DNA of 64,000 bases, taken from NCBI RefSeq assembly GCF_026619415.1, contig NZ_JAOVZR010000001.1:868001-932000 (forward strand), given 5' to 3'. The notes under the pieces were generated by a model. The model did no database searches and had not been told where the DNA came from. It worked only from the letters and a program-made list of their open reading frames with translations. Source of the DNA: Hoeflea algicola. Its GTDB lineage: Bacteria; Pseudomonadota; Alphaproteobacteria; Rhizobiales; Rhizobiaceae. How positions within the stretch are numbered: position 1 is the first letter of the stretch; each line of letters begins with the position of its first letter. Made by a program: the position numbers and the translations under genes. Of the stretch, positions 11,275 to 21,534 are shown in pieces.

Positions 11275-12927
11275 ATGTCGGGTATCATTGTCTTTATCAA
11301 TCTGGCCGGCGCAGTCGCCCTGCTGCTCTGGGCCACACGAATGGTCAGAACCGGCATCGAACGCGCTTATGGCAACGCCCTGCGCGACAAGCTGAAGCTG
11401 GCGATCAGCAACCGCGTCACCGCGGCCATCGCCGGGTTTTTCCTGGCCATTGCCTTGCAAAGCGCCACCGCGGTGGCGCTGATCACCGCGGGCTTTGTCG
11501 CCAGCGGCTACGTCTCCTCGGCGATCGGCATCGCCACCCTGCTCGGCGCCGATCTCGGTTCGGCCTTTGTCGTGCGCATCCTGCGCCATGACCTGTCGCT
11601 GCTGATTCCCGTTCTGCTGCTCGCCGGCACCATCTCCTTCCGCGCCAGCGAGGCGCGAAACTGGCGGCAATTAGGCCGCATCCTGTTCGGGCTGGGGCTT
11701 TTGCTGCTGTCACTGCGGTTGATCGGCGAAGCCTCAATCCCGCTGAAAACCAGCGAAATCCTGCCGGTGATCATCAATTACCTGTCGCGCGACTGGATAA
11801 CCGCCTTTGTGCTCGCCGGGCTGCTGGCCTGGGCGTTTCATTCCAGCGTTGCCACCGTGCTGCTGCTGGCCTCGCTGGCCGACCGCGCGTTGATCCCGCC
11901 AGTGCTGATCATTCCGCTGGTGCTCGGCATCAATTTCGGCGCAGCCGTGATCGCCGCGGTGTTGACCCGTGGCGAACGCACCGATGCACGGGTCGTGCCG
12001 CTCGGCAACGTCGCCATTCGCGGCCTTGGCACGCTGATCGCACTGGCCGTCCAGATGACGGTGGAATTGCCCAGCAGCGTCTTTTCCACTCATCCTGGCG
12101 ATGCTGTAGTGCTGTGCCATCTCGCCATCAATCTGGCGGTTCTGGTTTTCGGACTTCCCTTCTGCGGCATGGTTGGCCGTCTGCTGCAGTCGTGGATGAC
12201 AAGCCCCGATGTGGGCGTGGAAACCATAAGCGAGGAACGTCTCTCGGCGCTGACGCCAGAACATCTGTCCAATCCCGAACAGGCGATCGCCAACGCCACC
12301 CGCGAAGTGCTGACCGTGTGCGAGCGGATCGAACTGATGCTGGCCTGGATCTTTGATGTCTATGAAAAATCCGACAAGGCAAAGATCACGCGGATTCAGG
12401 AACTTGACGACGAGATCGACCAGACCCACCGCAACATCAAGTTCTACCTGGCGAAGATTTCCGAAAGCGCGTTGGACGAAAAGTCAGCGGCGCTATGCCA
12501 GGACCTTCTTGGCGCCACCATCAAACTCGAACAGGCCGCCGACATCATCTCCCAGAACATGGTCACAAGGGCACGCAAGCGGCATGCCCGCAAGATCGTC
12601 TTTTCCGAGGAAGGCTGGCACGAAATCAAGGCATTGCATCAGGAAGTGTCGAAAAATGCGCGGCTGGCCTTCAATCTGTTCGTCAACCGCGATGTCGAGC
12701 ACGCGCGGCAACTGGTGGCGCAAAAAGAAGTGGTGCGCACCATGGTCCGCCACAGTGAAGAGCAGCACATGCAGCGGTTGAGAGACGGAAACGACAACTC
12801 CTATGACAGCTCGTCGATCCATATCGACACGATGCGTGACCTCAAGGAAATCAACTCGTTGTTCGTTTCGATCGCCTATCCGGTCCTCGCCAGCGCCGGC
12901 ATGTTGCGTAAAAGCCGGCTTCTATAA
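11275..12927 (+). CDS. Na/Pi cotransporter family protein with PhoU-like tail
   Basis: The 550-residue protein has an N-terminal membrane part of about eight helices (residues 1-300). It contains two inverted QSATA-type repeats: ALQSATAVALITAGFVASG and the equivalent AFHSSVATVLLLASL, the signature of the NptA/SLC34 Na+/phosphate family. The last ~210 residues are soluble, helical and charged, like PhoU. Phosphate uptake or efflux is the likely job. ATG 11275 is preferred over the TTG seven codons upstream, though neither has a good Shine-Dalgarno. Its TAA abuts the TAG of the convergent nnr gene, so the reading frames overlap by six bases. Confidence 0.88.
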   Translation: MSGIIVFINLAGAVALLLWATRMVRTGIERAYGNALRDKLKLAISNRVTAAIAGFFLAIALQSATAVALITAGFVASGYVSSAIGIATLLGADLGSAFVVRILRHDLSLLIPVLLLAGTISFRASEARNWRQLGRILFGLGLLLLSLRLIGEASIPLKTSEILPVIINYLSRDWITAFVLAGLLAWAFHSSVATVLLLASLADRALIPPVLIIPLVLGINFGAAVIAAVLTRGERTDARVVPLGNVAIRGLGTLIALAVQMTVELPSSVFSTHPGDAVVLCHLAINLAVLVFGLPFCGMVGRLLQSWMTSPDVGVETISEERLSALTPEHLSNPEQAIANATREVLTVCERIELMLAWIFDVYEKSDKAKITRIQELDDEIDQTHRNIKFYLAKISESALDEKSAALCQDLLGATIKLEQAADIISQNMVTRARKRHARKIVFSEEGWHEIKALHQEVSKNARLAFNLFVNRDVEHARQLVAQKEVVRTMVRHSEEQHMQRLRDGNDNSYDSSSIHIDTMRDLKEINSLFVSIAYPVLASAGMLRKSRLL

Positions 12928-14385
12928 AGGCGCGATATGCGGCGGCAGATCTTCTGCCGTCATTGCCCTGCCCGCCCGATCGCCTGCCTGACCATGCATC
13001 GCCACGCCCGCGCAACTGGCCTCGAAGGGCGGCATGCCCTGGGCCAGCAGCGCGCCGATGATACCGGCCAGCACATCGCCCGACCCGGCAGTGGCAAGCC
13101 ACGGTGGCGCCCCGGCATTGACCGCCGCACGGCCATCAGGAGCTGCGATCACCGTATCTGGCCCCTTGTAGACCACCACCGCATTGAGGATCTTTGCCGC
13201 TGCACGCGCTCGGTCGATCTTCGAGAGTTGAGGATCATCCGACAATTCGGCAAACAACCGGCGGAACTCGCCCTCATGCGGGGTTATCACCAGCCGCGTT
13301 TCTCCCAAGAACAAGCCCCCCAGCCGTTCCGTATCGCCTGCAAAAGCGCTCAGCCCGTCGGCGTCGAGCACCACCGGGCGGTTGGCGCCGCCGAGCGGCG
13401 TGACAAAATCGCGGGCCTTGTCGAGATCGCCAAATCCAGGCCCCAGCACGAAGGCCGCAAGCCGCGGATCTTCAAGCCATTGATCGAGATCATCTGCCGA
13501 TTTAACCGACCGTTGCATCACCGCCGTCAGGTGCGTGGCCTGAACCATCACCGCACCGGGCGGCGTCGCCAGCGTCACCAACCCGGCGCCTGCATGCAAT
13601 CCGGCAGAGGCCGCAAGCCGTGCCGCGCCCCCCGAGATCAACCGGCCGGAAAACACCACCAAGTGTCCCCGTTTATACTTATGCTGCGCCGGATCTGCTG
13701 CCGGAAGGTAGTCGTTATAAAGCCCCGCGTGGTTGCAGGAGATCGGGTCATCACCGGTAATCAGCCGCGCCGGAATGCCGATATCGCACAGATGCATCTC
13801 GCCGCACAGCGCCCTGCCCGGCATTAGCAGATGGCCAGGTTTGAGCGCAGCAAAGGTTACGGTATGGCATGCCTGAAAACAGGCGCCAGTCGGTTGCCCG
13901 GTTCGCCCCGACAGGCCCGACGGCAAATCAACGGCGACCACCGGTGTCTCTGCTGCCTTCGCGCGCTCGATCAGTGCGGCGACCTCGTCATTTACTGGCC
14001 GGTCGAGGCCAGCGCCAAACAGCGCGTCGACAATCACATCGCCAGGTTCAGGACACCAGTCGGCGAGAGGCAGGATCTTGCCCGGGCAATCGGCATGAGC
14101 CCGTGCCGCATCACCGCCCGGTCGCGGTTCAACACCGTAGCGGCAAACATCAACGCCACTCTCGGCAAGCAGGCGCGCTGCCACATGACCGTCGCCGCCA
14201 TTATTACCAGGTCCGCAGAAGATGATCGCCCGGACCATGGCCGGGTAGTACCTGAGCACGCAGGCGGCAACATGCGCGCCCGCAGCTTGCATCAGCCCAT
14301 AGCCGCCAATTCCGCTGGCAATCGCCGCGGCGTCAATCTTGCCCATAGTTGAAGGGTTCACCAGCAGTATCGCATTGATCGCCAT
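12922..14385 (-). CDS. nnr: Bifunctional NAD(P)H-hydrate epimerase / ADP-dependent dehydratase
   Basis: The protein is 487 residues from ATG 14385; a GTG five codons upstream is possible. The first ~210 residues are the YjeF_N epimerase domain, with GPGNNGGDGHVAARLL and VIVDALFGAGL. The C-terminal ~280 residues are the ribokinase-like dehydratase. They carry KYKRGHLVVFSG, VLGPGFG, VLDADGLSAFAG, TPHEGEFRRLF, VYKGPDTVIA and the ATP-site signature TAGSGDVLAGIIGALLAQG. The pair repairs hydrated NAD(P)H formed by heat or by GAPDH side reactions. The fused architecture is standard in bacteria. It lies upstream of, and divergent from, glnBA, as in other rhizobia. Confidence 0.95.
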   Translation of the reverse strand: MAINAILLVNPSTMGKIDAAAIASGIGGYGLMQAAGAHVAACVLRYYPAMVRAIIFCGPGNNGGDGHVAARLLAESGVDVCRYGVEPRPGGDAARAHADCPGKILPLADWCPEPGDVIVDALFGAGLDRPVNDEVAALIERAKAAETPVVAVDLPSGLSGRTGQPTGACFQACHTVTFAALKPGHLLMPGRALCGEMHLCDIGIPARLITGDDPISCNHAGLYNDYLPAADPAQHKYKRGHLVVFSGRLISGGAARLAASAGLHAGAGLVTLATPPGAVMVQATHLTAVMQRSVKSADDLDQWLEDPRLAAFVLGPGFGDLDKARDFVTPLGGANRPVVLDADGLSAFAGDTERLGGLFLGETRLVITPHEGEFRRLFAELSDDPQLSKIDRARAAAKILNAVVVYKGPDTVIAAPDGRAAVNAGAPPWLATAGSGDVLAGIIGALLAQGMPPFEASCAGVAMHGQAGDRAGRAMTAEDLPPHIAPL

Positions 14386-15126
<741 letters not shown>

Positions 15127-15198
15127 TAACCCCCGATCAACGTGCCCGGCGCTGTTAGGCCGCGCACCTATCGTCAGTACCAACAGGGAATATCGAAC

Positions 15199-16608
15199 AT
15201 GACGACAGCGAATGAAATTCTGAAGCAGATCAAAGACAACGACGTCAAGTTCGTCGATCTGCGCTTCACCGACCCCAAGGGCAAGATGCAGCACGTGACC
15301 ATGGACGTCTCCTGCGTTGACGAAGATATGTTCGCCGATGGCGTCATGTTCGACGGTTCCTCGATTGCCGGCTGGAAGGCCATCAACGAGTCCGACATGG
15401 TGCTGATGCCCGACACAACGACTGCGCATATGGATCCGTTCTTCGCGCAGTCGACCATGGCGATTTTCTGCGACATCCTCGACCCGATCACCGGCGAAGC
15501 CTACAGCCGTGACCCGCGCACAACCGCCAAGAAGGCCGAAGCCTATCTTCAGGCTTCCGGCATCGGCGACACCGTGTTCATCGGCCCCGAGCCCGAGTTC
15601 TTCATCTTTGACGATGTGAAGTACAAGGCCGACCCCTACAACACGGGCTTCAAGCTCGATTCGACCGAACTGCCGTCCAACGACGACACCGACTACGAAA
15701 CCGGCAACATGGGTCACCGTCCGCGCATGAAGGGCGGCTATTTCCCGCTGCCTCCGATCGACAGCTGCCAGGACATGCGTTCGGAAATGCTCACTGTTCT
15801 CGCCGAAATGGGCTTGACGGTTGAAAAGCACCACCACGAAGTGGCGTCGGCCCAACATGAATTGTGTCTGGTATTCGACACCCTAACCCGCATGGCCGAC
15901 AAGACCCAGATCTACAAGTATGGTGTCCACCAGGTCGCCAACGCCTATGGCAAGACCGCGACCTTCATGCCCAAGCCCGTCTTCGGCGACAACGGTTCGG
16001 GAATGCATGTGCACCAGTCGATCTGGAAGGGTGGCAAGCCGACCTTTGCCGGCGACGAATATGCCGGCCTGTCGGAAACCTGCCTGTTCTACATCGGCGG
16101 TATCATCAAACACGCCAAGGCCATCAACGCCTTTGCCAACCCTTCGACCAACTCCTACAAGCGTCTGGTTCCGGGTTATGAAGCTCCGGTGCTGCTGGCC
16201 TATTCGGCACGCAACCGTTCGGCATCCTGCCGTATTCCGTTCGGCTCATCGCCGAAGTCCAAGCGCGTTGAAGTCCGCTTCAGCGATCCGACTGCAAACC
16301 CGTATCTGTGTTTCGCAGCCATGCTGATGGCCGGCCTCGACGGTATCAAGAACAAGATCCATCCGGGCAAGGCTATGGACAAGGACCTTTACGATCTGCC
16401 TGCCAAGGAACTCAAGAAGATCCCGACCGTTGCCGGTTCGCTGCGTGAAGCGCTTGAATGCCTCGACAAGGATCGCAAATTCCTCACCGCCGGTGGCGTA
16501 TTCGACGACGACCAGATCGATGCCTTCATCGAGCTGAAGATGGCCGAAGTGATGCGCTTCGAAATGACCCCGCATCCGGTCGAATTCGACATGTACTACT
16601 CGGTCTGA
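15199..16608 (+). CDS. glnA: Glutamine synthetase type I
   Basis: The 469-residue product is the exact usual length of GSI. It carries the beta-grasp N-domain ending in [13 protein letters not shown], the catalytic [12 protein letters not shown] and [14 protein letters not shown] segments, the ATP-site [13 protein letters not shown], and RSASCRIP. The adenylylation site for GlnE is the Tyr in DKDLYDLP, near residue 398. The enzyme makes glutamine from glutamate and ammonia. It follows glnB and ends in a strong intrinsic terminator. ATG 15199 gives the standard start; the in-frame ATG at 15142 would add an unmatched leader. Confidence 0.99.
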   Translation: MTTANEILKQIKDNDVKFVDLRFTDPKGKMQHVTMDVSCVDEDMFADGVMFDGSSIAGWKAINESDMVLMPDTTTAHMDPFFAQSTMAIFCDILDPITGEAYSRDPRTTAKKAEAYLQASGIGDTVFIGPEPEFFIFDDVKYKADPYNTGFKLDSTELPSNDDTDYETGNMGHRPRMKGGYFPLPPIDSCQDMRSEMLTVLAEMGLTVEKHHHEVASAQHELCLVFDTLTRMADKTQIYKYGVHQVANAYGKTATFMPKPVFGDNGSGMHVHQSIWKGGKPTFAGDEYAGLSETCLFYIGGIIKHAKAINAFANPSTNSYKRLVPGYEAPVLLAYSARNRSASCRIPFGSSPKSKRVEVRFSDPTANPYLCFAAMLMAGLDGIKNKIHPGKAMDKDLYDLPAKELKKIPTVAGSLREALECLDKDRKFLTAGGVFDDDQIDAFIELKMAEVMRFEMTPHPVEFDMYYSV

Positions 16609-16650
16609 TTGATTATGCCGGGCTGCCAAGGCGGCCCGGCACACATAAAA

Positions 16651-16685
16651 CCGCCGGAGCCCAAATCGGGCTCCGGCGGTTTTTT
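16651..16685 (+). terminator. Intrinsic terminator after glnA
   Basis: A perfect 12-bp GC-rich stem (CCGCCGGAGCCC paired with GGGCTCCGGCGG) with a five-base loop is followed directly by six T residues. A second, shorter inverted repeat (GCCGGGC...GCCCGGC) lies just upstream at 16617-16640. Confidence 0.93.
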
Positions 16686-16709
16686 ATTAGGTGGGTCCAA
16701 GGATAAAGT

Positions 16710-17753
16710 TCAGTTCTTGAGCCGCTGCTTGAGGAGATTGAGATATTCCTCATTGCTATCGGCTGGCACCGCCTCGGCAGCTTTTTTGCATTTGGGCGCA
16801 TAGTCCAGCGCCATCCCGGCCTTGACGCAAGAGCCCACTTTCCAGCCCGGCGGCAGTGCTGTCAGGTCCACCGATGTCCATTTCGGGTGGCCTGTCTCAC
16901 GCAACTGCCCCATGCCATTGAGCACCAGGCTGGAGAAATCCGAAACAGTGGTGCAGCTCTCGCGGTGGTAGGCATTCTTGGCGGGATCATAATCATAGGT
17001 CATCAGCACCGCCTTGACCGCGATCAGATCGACCGGCCCGGTCTGGAAGGCATAGGTATCAGCCGGAATGGCCGCCTTGGTGTAGGTCGCAAGCAATGGC
17101 GCCTCGGTGATCGGCAGCAGATGGAATTCGTCCGGATCGATATCGGCATCGGCAAACAGCGAAGCGGGCGCGCCGGCGACATAGAAGAAGGCATCGATCT
17201 CACCAGCTTTGAGTTTTTCAAGCGCCTGATCCGGGTTCAGCGGCAGCCGCTCGGCGGCCTTGACCTGCAGGATGTCGAGCACCAGCGAGGCGGTCAGAAA
17301 CGTTCCGCTGTCCTTGACGCCAATGGCGACCTTCTGGCCTTCGAGATCCCTGATCCCGCCAAGCCCGATGCGCGCCAGCACGTGCACTTCCTCGTTATAA
17401 AGCGGGAACATGATCCGCACGCCGCGCACGGCATCCTGAATTTCGGAATCATTGGCCTCGAAGGTTTTCAGATACTCCAGAACGTCACTTTGGACGATGC
17501 CGAACTGGGTATTGCGCCGCTTGCGGACACCAACGAAATTCTCGAGCGAGCCAGCGCTTTCAACCACGTTCAGCGTCAGTTCGCATTGCGCACCAAGATC
17601 GGCAATATCGTTGCCGATGCGGATATAGGTGCCGGTCGGCCCGCCAGTCATGATATTACGTTCAAATTCGGCCGATTGGCTCACGCCGGCAGCAAGCAGC
17701 CATGCGCAGACGACCCAAAACAAGCCTCGAAGAGTGATGGCACCGGTTTTCAA
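16710..17753 (-). CDS. TAXI-family TRAP-type solute-binding protein
   Basis: The protein is 347 residues. It starts at TTG 17753 preceded by GGAGA. A signal peptide (GLFWVVCAWLLAAGVSQSAE) directs it to the periplasm. The mature start NIMTGGPTGTYIRIGNDIA matches the TAXI signature of a GGxxGTY motif followed by an amphipathic helix. VKDSGTFLTASLVLDILQV and IDAFFYVAGAP are the corresponding mid-protein motifs. TAXI proteins normally deliver small organic acids to a fused DctQM (TRAP) permease. No permease gene is present nearby, so it may act with a distant permease or in signalling. It is 15 bp downstream of a coiled-coil membrane protein gene. Confidence 0.87.
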   Translation of the reverse strand: MKTGAITLRGLFWVVCAWLLAAGVSQSAEFERNIMTGGPTGTYIRIGNDIADLGAQCELTLNVVESAGSLENFVGVRKRRNTQFGIVQSDVLEYLKTFEANDSEIQDAVRGVRIMFPLYNEEVHVLARIGLGGIRDLEGQKVAIGVKDSGTFLTASLVLDILQVKAAERLPLNPDQALEKLKAGEIDAFFYVAGAPASLFADADIDPDEFHLLPITEAPLLATYTKAAIPADTYAFQTGPVDLIAVKAVLMTYDYDPAKNAYHRESCTTVSDFSSLVLNGMGQLRETGHPKWTSVDLTALPPGWKVGSCVKAGMALDYAPKCKKAAEAVPADSNEEYLNLLKQRLKN

Positions 17754-17768
17754 GGCGTTCTCCTTTGG

Positions 17769-18779
17769 TCAGCAGTCGCTGTTCAGATCGCGGATCAGGT
17801 TTCGAAGTGTGAGGATGGGCACGCGCTCAAACACCGATTTCAGCGCCGTTGTCACGCATTCGCCGGCAATCAGCGTGTCTTCCAGCTTCTGCCGTTCCGC
17901 TTCAGACAATGTTTCAAGACCCGGCGCGACACGCAAGGCTTTTGCCACATTATCGCGCTTGCGCGGATCGGGCGCCGAATTGTCCGTTGGATCCGATTTC
18001 GTCGCCGGGTCGGGATTTTCGGCCACTACCTCGGGCGCCTTGCCCGCGCGCTCGGCAAGCTTGAGCGCATCCAGCACCTCTTGCGAGGCCGCCAGGTTCA
18101 CCTCGGCCTCGGCAAGCCGTGCTTCCAGTTCGGCAATCCGCTTGGCATCCGCCGTATGCACCTCGGCAGCGGCTTTGGCCCGCGCCTTCAGGTTGGTCTG
18201 GTCCGCCAGCATCATCATGTTCTTGCGCTGCAACTGGTCCCGCTCCGCCGTTAGTTGCGGAATGACCTCGTCACGCAAACGGGCCAATTCGGCGGCGGTG
18301 CGGTCCTCGGCAGCTCCCCTGACCTGGCCGACGACGTCCCGCTCCGCTTCCGCCGCAGCCAGTTTCGCCTTCAGCGCTTTGTTCTCCACAAGCAGTGCAT
18401 CACGCGAGCGGGCCAGCGTTTCGGCTGCAGCGGCATTCTCCTCCGCGAGTTGCGCCTTGCTGCTGAGTGCCGCCAGTTCTTCCGCCATGGCATCCAACTC
18501 AGCCGCCTGCCTGCCGATTTTCGCTTCGAGATCATTAATCTGCGTATCGGCGATCTGTGTGTTGGCAGAGGTATCGACTTCTACGTTGGCATCGAACTGG
18601 GTAACCCGGAACGCGAAATAGCCGCCAGCCGCGCCAATTGCGAGGGCGAAGACCACGGCGATGACCGTCATGGCGGCGCTGACGCCACGACGACCGGGCC
18701 GAAAATCACTCTCCCTGCCCCATTGGTTAACCAATTGAATCACCTTCCAAATCTGCACGTACCGCAGCGAGTTCGCCAA
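17769..18779 (-). CDS. Coiled-coil single-pass membrane protein
   Basis: The protein is up to 336 residues from TTG 18779; GTG 18743 and ATG 18671 are alternative starts and none has a clear ribosome-binding site. One transmembrane helix (MTVIAVVFALAIGAAGGYFAF) near residue 45 is followed by about 170 residues of heptad-rich Ala/Glu/Leu sequence, a long periplasmic coiled coil. A Pro/Asp-rich linker and a small C-terminal helical domain with two Cys residues complete it. It precedes the TAXI binding-protein gene in the same transcript and may scaffold or sense with it. I do not recognise the family. Confidence 0.65.
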   Translation of the reverse strand: MANSLRYVQIWKVIQLVNQWGRESDFRPGRRGVSAAMTVIAVVFALAIGAAGGYFAFRVTQFDANVEVDTSANTQIADTQINDLEAKIGRQAAELDAMAEELAALSSKAQLAEENAAAAETLARSRDALLVENKALKAKLAAAEAERDVVGQVRGAAEDRTAAELARLRDEVIPQLTAERDQLQRKNMMMLADQTNLKARAKAAAEVHTADAKRIAELEARLAEAEVNLAASQEVLDALKLAERAGKAPEVVAENPDPATKSDPTDNSAPDPRKRDNVAKALRVAPGLETLSEAERQKLEDTLIAGECVTTALKSVFERVPILTLRNLIRDLNSDC

Positions 18780-18946
18780 GGCAGCGATCCGGTCACCACC
18801 TCGACCGCGCCATGACCTGCACCGCCAGCCTCAAATTGGCCGTACGGACCGGCAAGGGGTAACGTGAAAAACATGGCCGCGCAAGCAAGCCTGCGGCTGT
18901 TCTCATTCCGGATTTGGCATGCGCATCCCGGCTCGACACAAGTCCG

Positions 18947-18989
18947 AAAACACAAAAGCCGGGACGGATCACCATGGATCCGCCCCGGC
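18947..18989 (-). terminator. Terminator of the aminotransferase operon
   Basis: On the minus strand a 13-bp stem with one mismatch (GCCGGGGCGGATC against GATCCGTCCCGGC) and a six-base loop is followed by TTTTGTGTTTT. It lies 35 bp past the aminotransferase stop. Confidence 0.85.
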
Positions 18990-19024
18990 TGATGGTTGCT
19001 GAAAACCCAGGTTAAGGCCCGGGT

Positions 19025-20497
19025 CTATTTCTTGGTCTGGCTGCCAATGAAATCGCGGACGATGCGGACAATGCCACGGCCCAGCACGGTGTCGAGAGCC
19101 TCGATGAACTGATCGACATGCTCAGGCCCGCAGATCAACGGCGGCTCCAGCCGGATGACGTTGCGATTATATTCGGTAAACGCCACCAGCACATCGTGAT
19201 CGCGCAGCAATTCTGCGCCGACGAAGCCTGACAGCGAGCCCTTCAGCTTGTCGTCGAGCAGCGCCACCATTGGCCTGAGCAGCGCCGGCAAGGTCTGGCT
19301 GAAATCCTGGAATTCAAGCCCGACCATGAAGCCGCTGCCGCGCACATCCTTGATGATTTGCGGATACTTGGCCTTGAGTTCGTTGAGACGGTTGATCAGG
19401 TAGGACCCGACCTGTGCGGCATTGCCGATCAGATCCTCATCATACATCACGTTGAGACCTTCGATGGCCGTGACGCAAGCCTCGCCAATGCCGCCGAATG
19501 TGGCCTGGGCGTGGATCATTGCCGTTTTCGGTGTGCCATAGGCCTTCATGTAGACCTTGCGGGAGGCGATCATCGCTGCCATGGCACATTTGCCGGCACC
19601 GAGCGATTTGGCGAGCGCCGTGACGTCCGGCACCACGCCTGCCTTCTCGAATGCGAAGAAGTGACCGGAACGACCCATGCCGCACTGCACCTCGTCGGCA
19701 ATCCACAACACGCCATGCTTGTCGCACAGCGCCCGCAATTGCTGCCAGAATTCCACCGGCGCCTCGACGATACCGCCACCACCCTGGATGGTCTCGAGCA
19801 CGATCACACCGATTTCCGGATCGGTTTCGAACGCCGCGCGGATCGCATCGATGTCGCCAAACGGCACCTTGACCGTGTTGCCGGTGAGCTGGAACTCGCC
19901 GCGATAGAGCTCGGAATCGGTCAGCGACAGCACGCCCTTGGTCTTGCCGTGGAACGAGTTCGCCGCATAGACGATCTTCGGCCGCTTCGGTCCCGCAGCC
20001 CGCTCAGCCACCTTGATGGCCGCTTCCATGGCTTCCGAGCCGGACGAACCCAGAAACACCATGTCGAGATCGCCCGGCGCGATCGCCGCCAGATTCTTGG
20101 CCAGTGCGGAGGCGTATTGGCTCATGAACGCAATGGCGATCTCATGCCGGTCTTCGTCCTGAAAATCCTTCCGCGCCTTGATGATGCGCGGATGGTTATG
20201 ACCCAGCGCCAGCGAGCCGAAACCACCGAAGAAATCAAGGATCTTGCGCCCGTTCTGGTCGGTGTAATACATCCCCGACGCGGTCTCGATCTTGACCTTG
20301 TGGAAGCCCAGAAGCTTCATGAAATGCAGCTGGCCGGGATTGATGTGATCCTTGAACAGCTCCGTCATCTCGCCAAGCGACATCGCTTTCGCATCGTCGA
20401 CGCTCAGCAGGTTTGGCCGCGACGCGCGGCCGGCGTCAGGCGCCGTAGCAGACAATGGCGGCGCTTCGACAGTCACGCGGTTGGGTGTATCAAGCAT
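19025..20497 (-). CDS. Class III PLP-dependent aminotransferase
   Basis: The protein is 490 residues from ATG 20497, which follows GAGGGAG; the in-frame start nine codons upstream is rejected. After an N-terminal extension of about 60 residues the fold is that of ornithine/GABA/diaminobutyrate aminotransferases. LDFFGGFGSLALGHNHP, FLGSSGSEAMEAAIKVA, FHGKTKGVLSLTDS, ADEVQCGMGRSG and the PLP-lysine segment ALAKSLGAGK are all present. The last gene of a three-gene operon with a nucleotide-sugar-epimerase-like SDR and an SMR/ArnEF-like transporter, it might amidate an envelope sugar or lipid. HpnO-type hopanoid aminotransferases also belong to this class. The substrate is not decided by the sequence. 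Confidence 0.86.
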   Translation of the reverse strand: MLDTPNRVTVEAPPLSATAPDAGRASRPNLLSVDDAKAMSLGEMTELFKDHINPGQLHFMKLLGFHKVKIETASGMYYTDQNGRKILDFFGGFGSLALGHNHPRIIKARKDFQDEDRHEIAIAFMSQYASALAKNLAAIAPGDLDMVFLGSSGSEAMEAAIKVAERAAGPKRPKIVYAANSFHGKTKGVLSLTDSELYRGEFQLTGNTVKVPFGDIDAIRAAFETDPEIGVIVLETIQGGGGIVEAPVEFWQQLRALCDKHGVLWIADEVQCGMGRSGHFFAFEKAGVVPDVTALAKSLGAGKCAMAAMIASRKVYMKAYGTPKTAMIHAQATFGGIGEACVTAIEGLNVMYDEDLIGNAAQVGSYLINRLNELKAKYPQIIKDVRGSGFMVGLEFQDFSQTLPALLRPMVALLDDKLKGSLSGFVGAELLRDHDVLVAFTEYNRNVIRLEPPLICGPEHVDQFIEALDTVLGRGIVRIVRDFIGSQTKK

Positions 20498-20520
20498 GTT
20501 GTGGCTCCCTCGAAGCGGTT

Positions 20521-21534
20521 TCATTCGGCAGGCGCGACGTGTGCAGAAGCGGAAGCACCGCCACGCACTTTCTGGGCGCGATATTCGTCATAGGCGGCAA
20601 TCAGCATGTCTTCGTCACGGTACTGCGGCACCCAGCCAAGCTGGCGCTCGCCCTTGGAGACGTCGAGAACGCAATTTTCATCGGCGATAAGATACTGCTC
20701 CGGGTCCATGATCGGCATGTTGATCAGATCAAACAGGTCGAGCGTGCGCTTGACTGCCCAGCCCGGTGTCGGGATCAGGAACGATTTCGACCCGGCATGC
20801 TTGACCAGATCGCCCAGGAGCTTGCGCACCGGCGGCGGCTTGATCGAACCCAGATTATAGGCCTCGTTCGGCACACCGGCTTTCCAGGCCAGCCGCGCAG
20901 CTTCGGCACAATCGAACACCGAGATGAACTGATACGGGTTCCTGCCCGATCCGATCATCGGCACCGGCAGATTGGCATCAATCAGCTTGAACAGTTTTTC
21001 CAGGATTCCGAGCCGTCCTGGACCGATGATCAGCCGTGGACGAAACAGCGAGATCGACATCCCGCGGGTACGCCATTCCGCCGCAAGAACTTCGGTGTCC
21101 TGCTTCGACTGACCATATTCGCCCAGCGGCGAAACCGGGTGCTCCTCGGTCATCGGAAAGGTTACCGTATGGCCGTAGATCATGTCGGTGGTGAAATGCA
21201 CCAGCTGGCTGGCGCCGGCCTTGTCCATTGCTTCGATGATGTTCTTGGTGCCGTCGTAATTGACCGGGTAGAAGAAATCATGGCGCTTGGCACGCACCTG
21301 CAATGGCGAAAGCATCTTGGCCGAGAGATTGTAGACCATGTCGTCAGCGGAAAGCGAAACCCTGGCTACATCATCCGGGCGGGTCACATCGCATTTGATG
21401 ATCGTCGCATCCCGGTAGAAAGCCTGGTTGTCGTTGACGATATCGGCAATCACGACCTCTTCGCCATCGGCGAGAAGCTTCTTGGCGAGATGGCGACCGA
21501 CAAAGCCGTCGCCTCCAAAAATGACGTGTTTCAT
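20521..21534 (-). CDS. NAD-dependent epimerase/dehydratase (extended SDR)
   Basis: The 337-residue protein starts with FGGDGFVGRHLAKKLL, a variant of the GxxGxxG Rossmann motif, and DIVNDN ends beta-2. The catalytic Tyr/Lys pair is in GEYGQSKQDTE, with the upstream Ser/Thr in VHFTTDMIYG. LFRPRLIIGPGR and YNLGSIKPP follow the pattern of nucleotide-sugar epimerases and reductases. Its start overlaps the upstream SMR gene by ATGA and the aminotransferase follows after 23 bp, so translation is likely coupled. The product could generate a keto-sugar that the aminotransferase uses. Confidence 0.86.
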   Translation of the reverse strand: MKHVIFGGDGFVGRHLAKKLLADGEEVVIADIVNDNQAFYRDATIIKCDVTRPDDVARVSLSADDMVYNLSAKMLSPLQVRAKRHDFFYPVNYDGTKNIIEAMDKAGASQLVHFTTDMIYGHTVTFPMTEEHPVSPLGEYGQSKQDTEVLAAEWRTRGMSISLFRPRLIIGPGRLGILEKLFKLIDANLPVPMIGSGRNPYQFISVFDCAEAARLAWKAGVPNEAYNLGSIKPPPVRKLLGDLVKHAGSKSFLIPTPGWAVKRTLDLFDLINMPIMDPEQYLIADENCVLDVSKGERQLGWVPQYRDEDMLIAAYDEYRAQKVRGGASASAHVAPAE

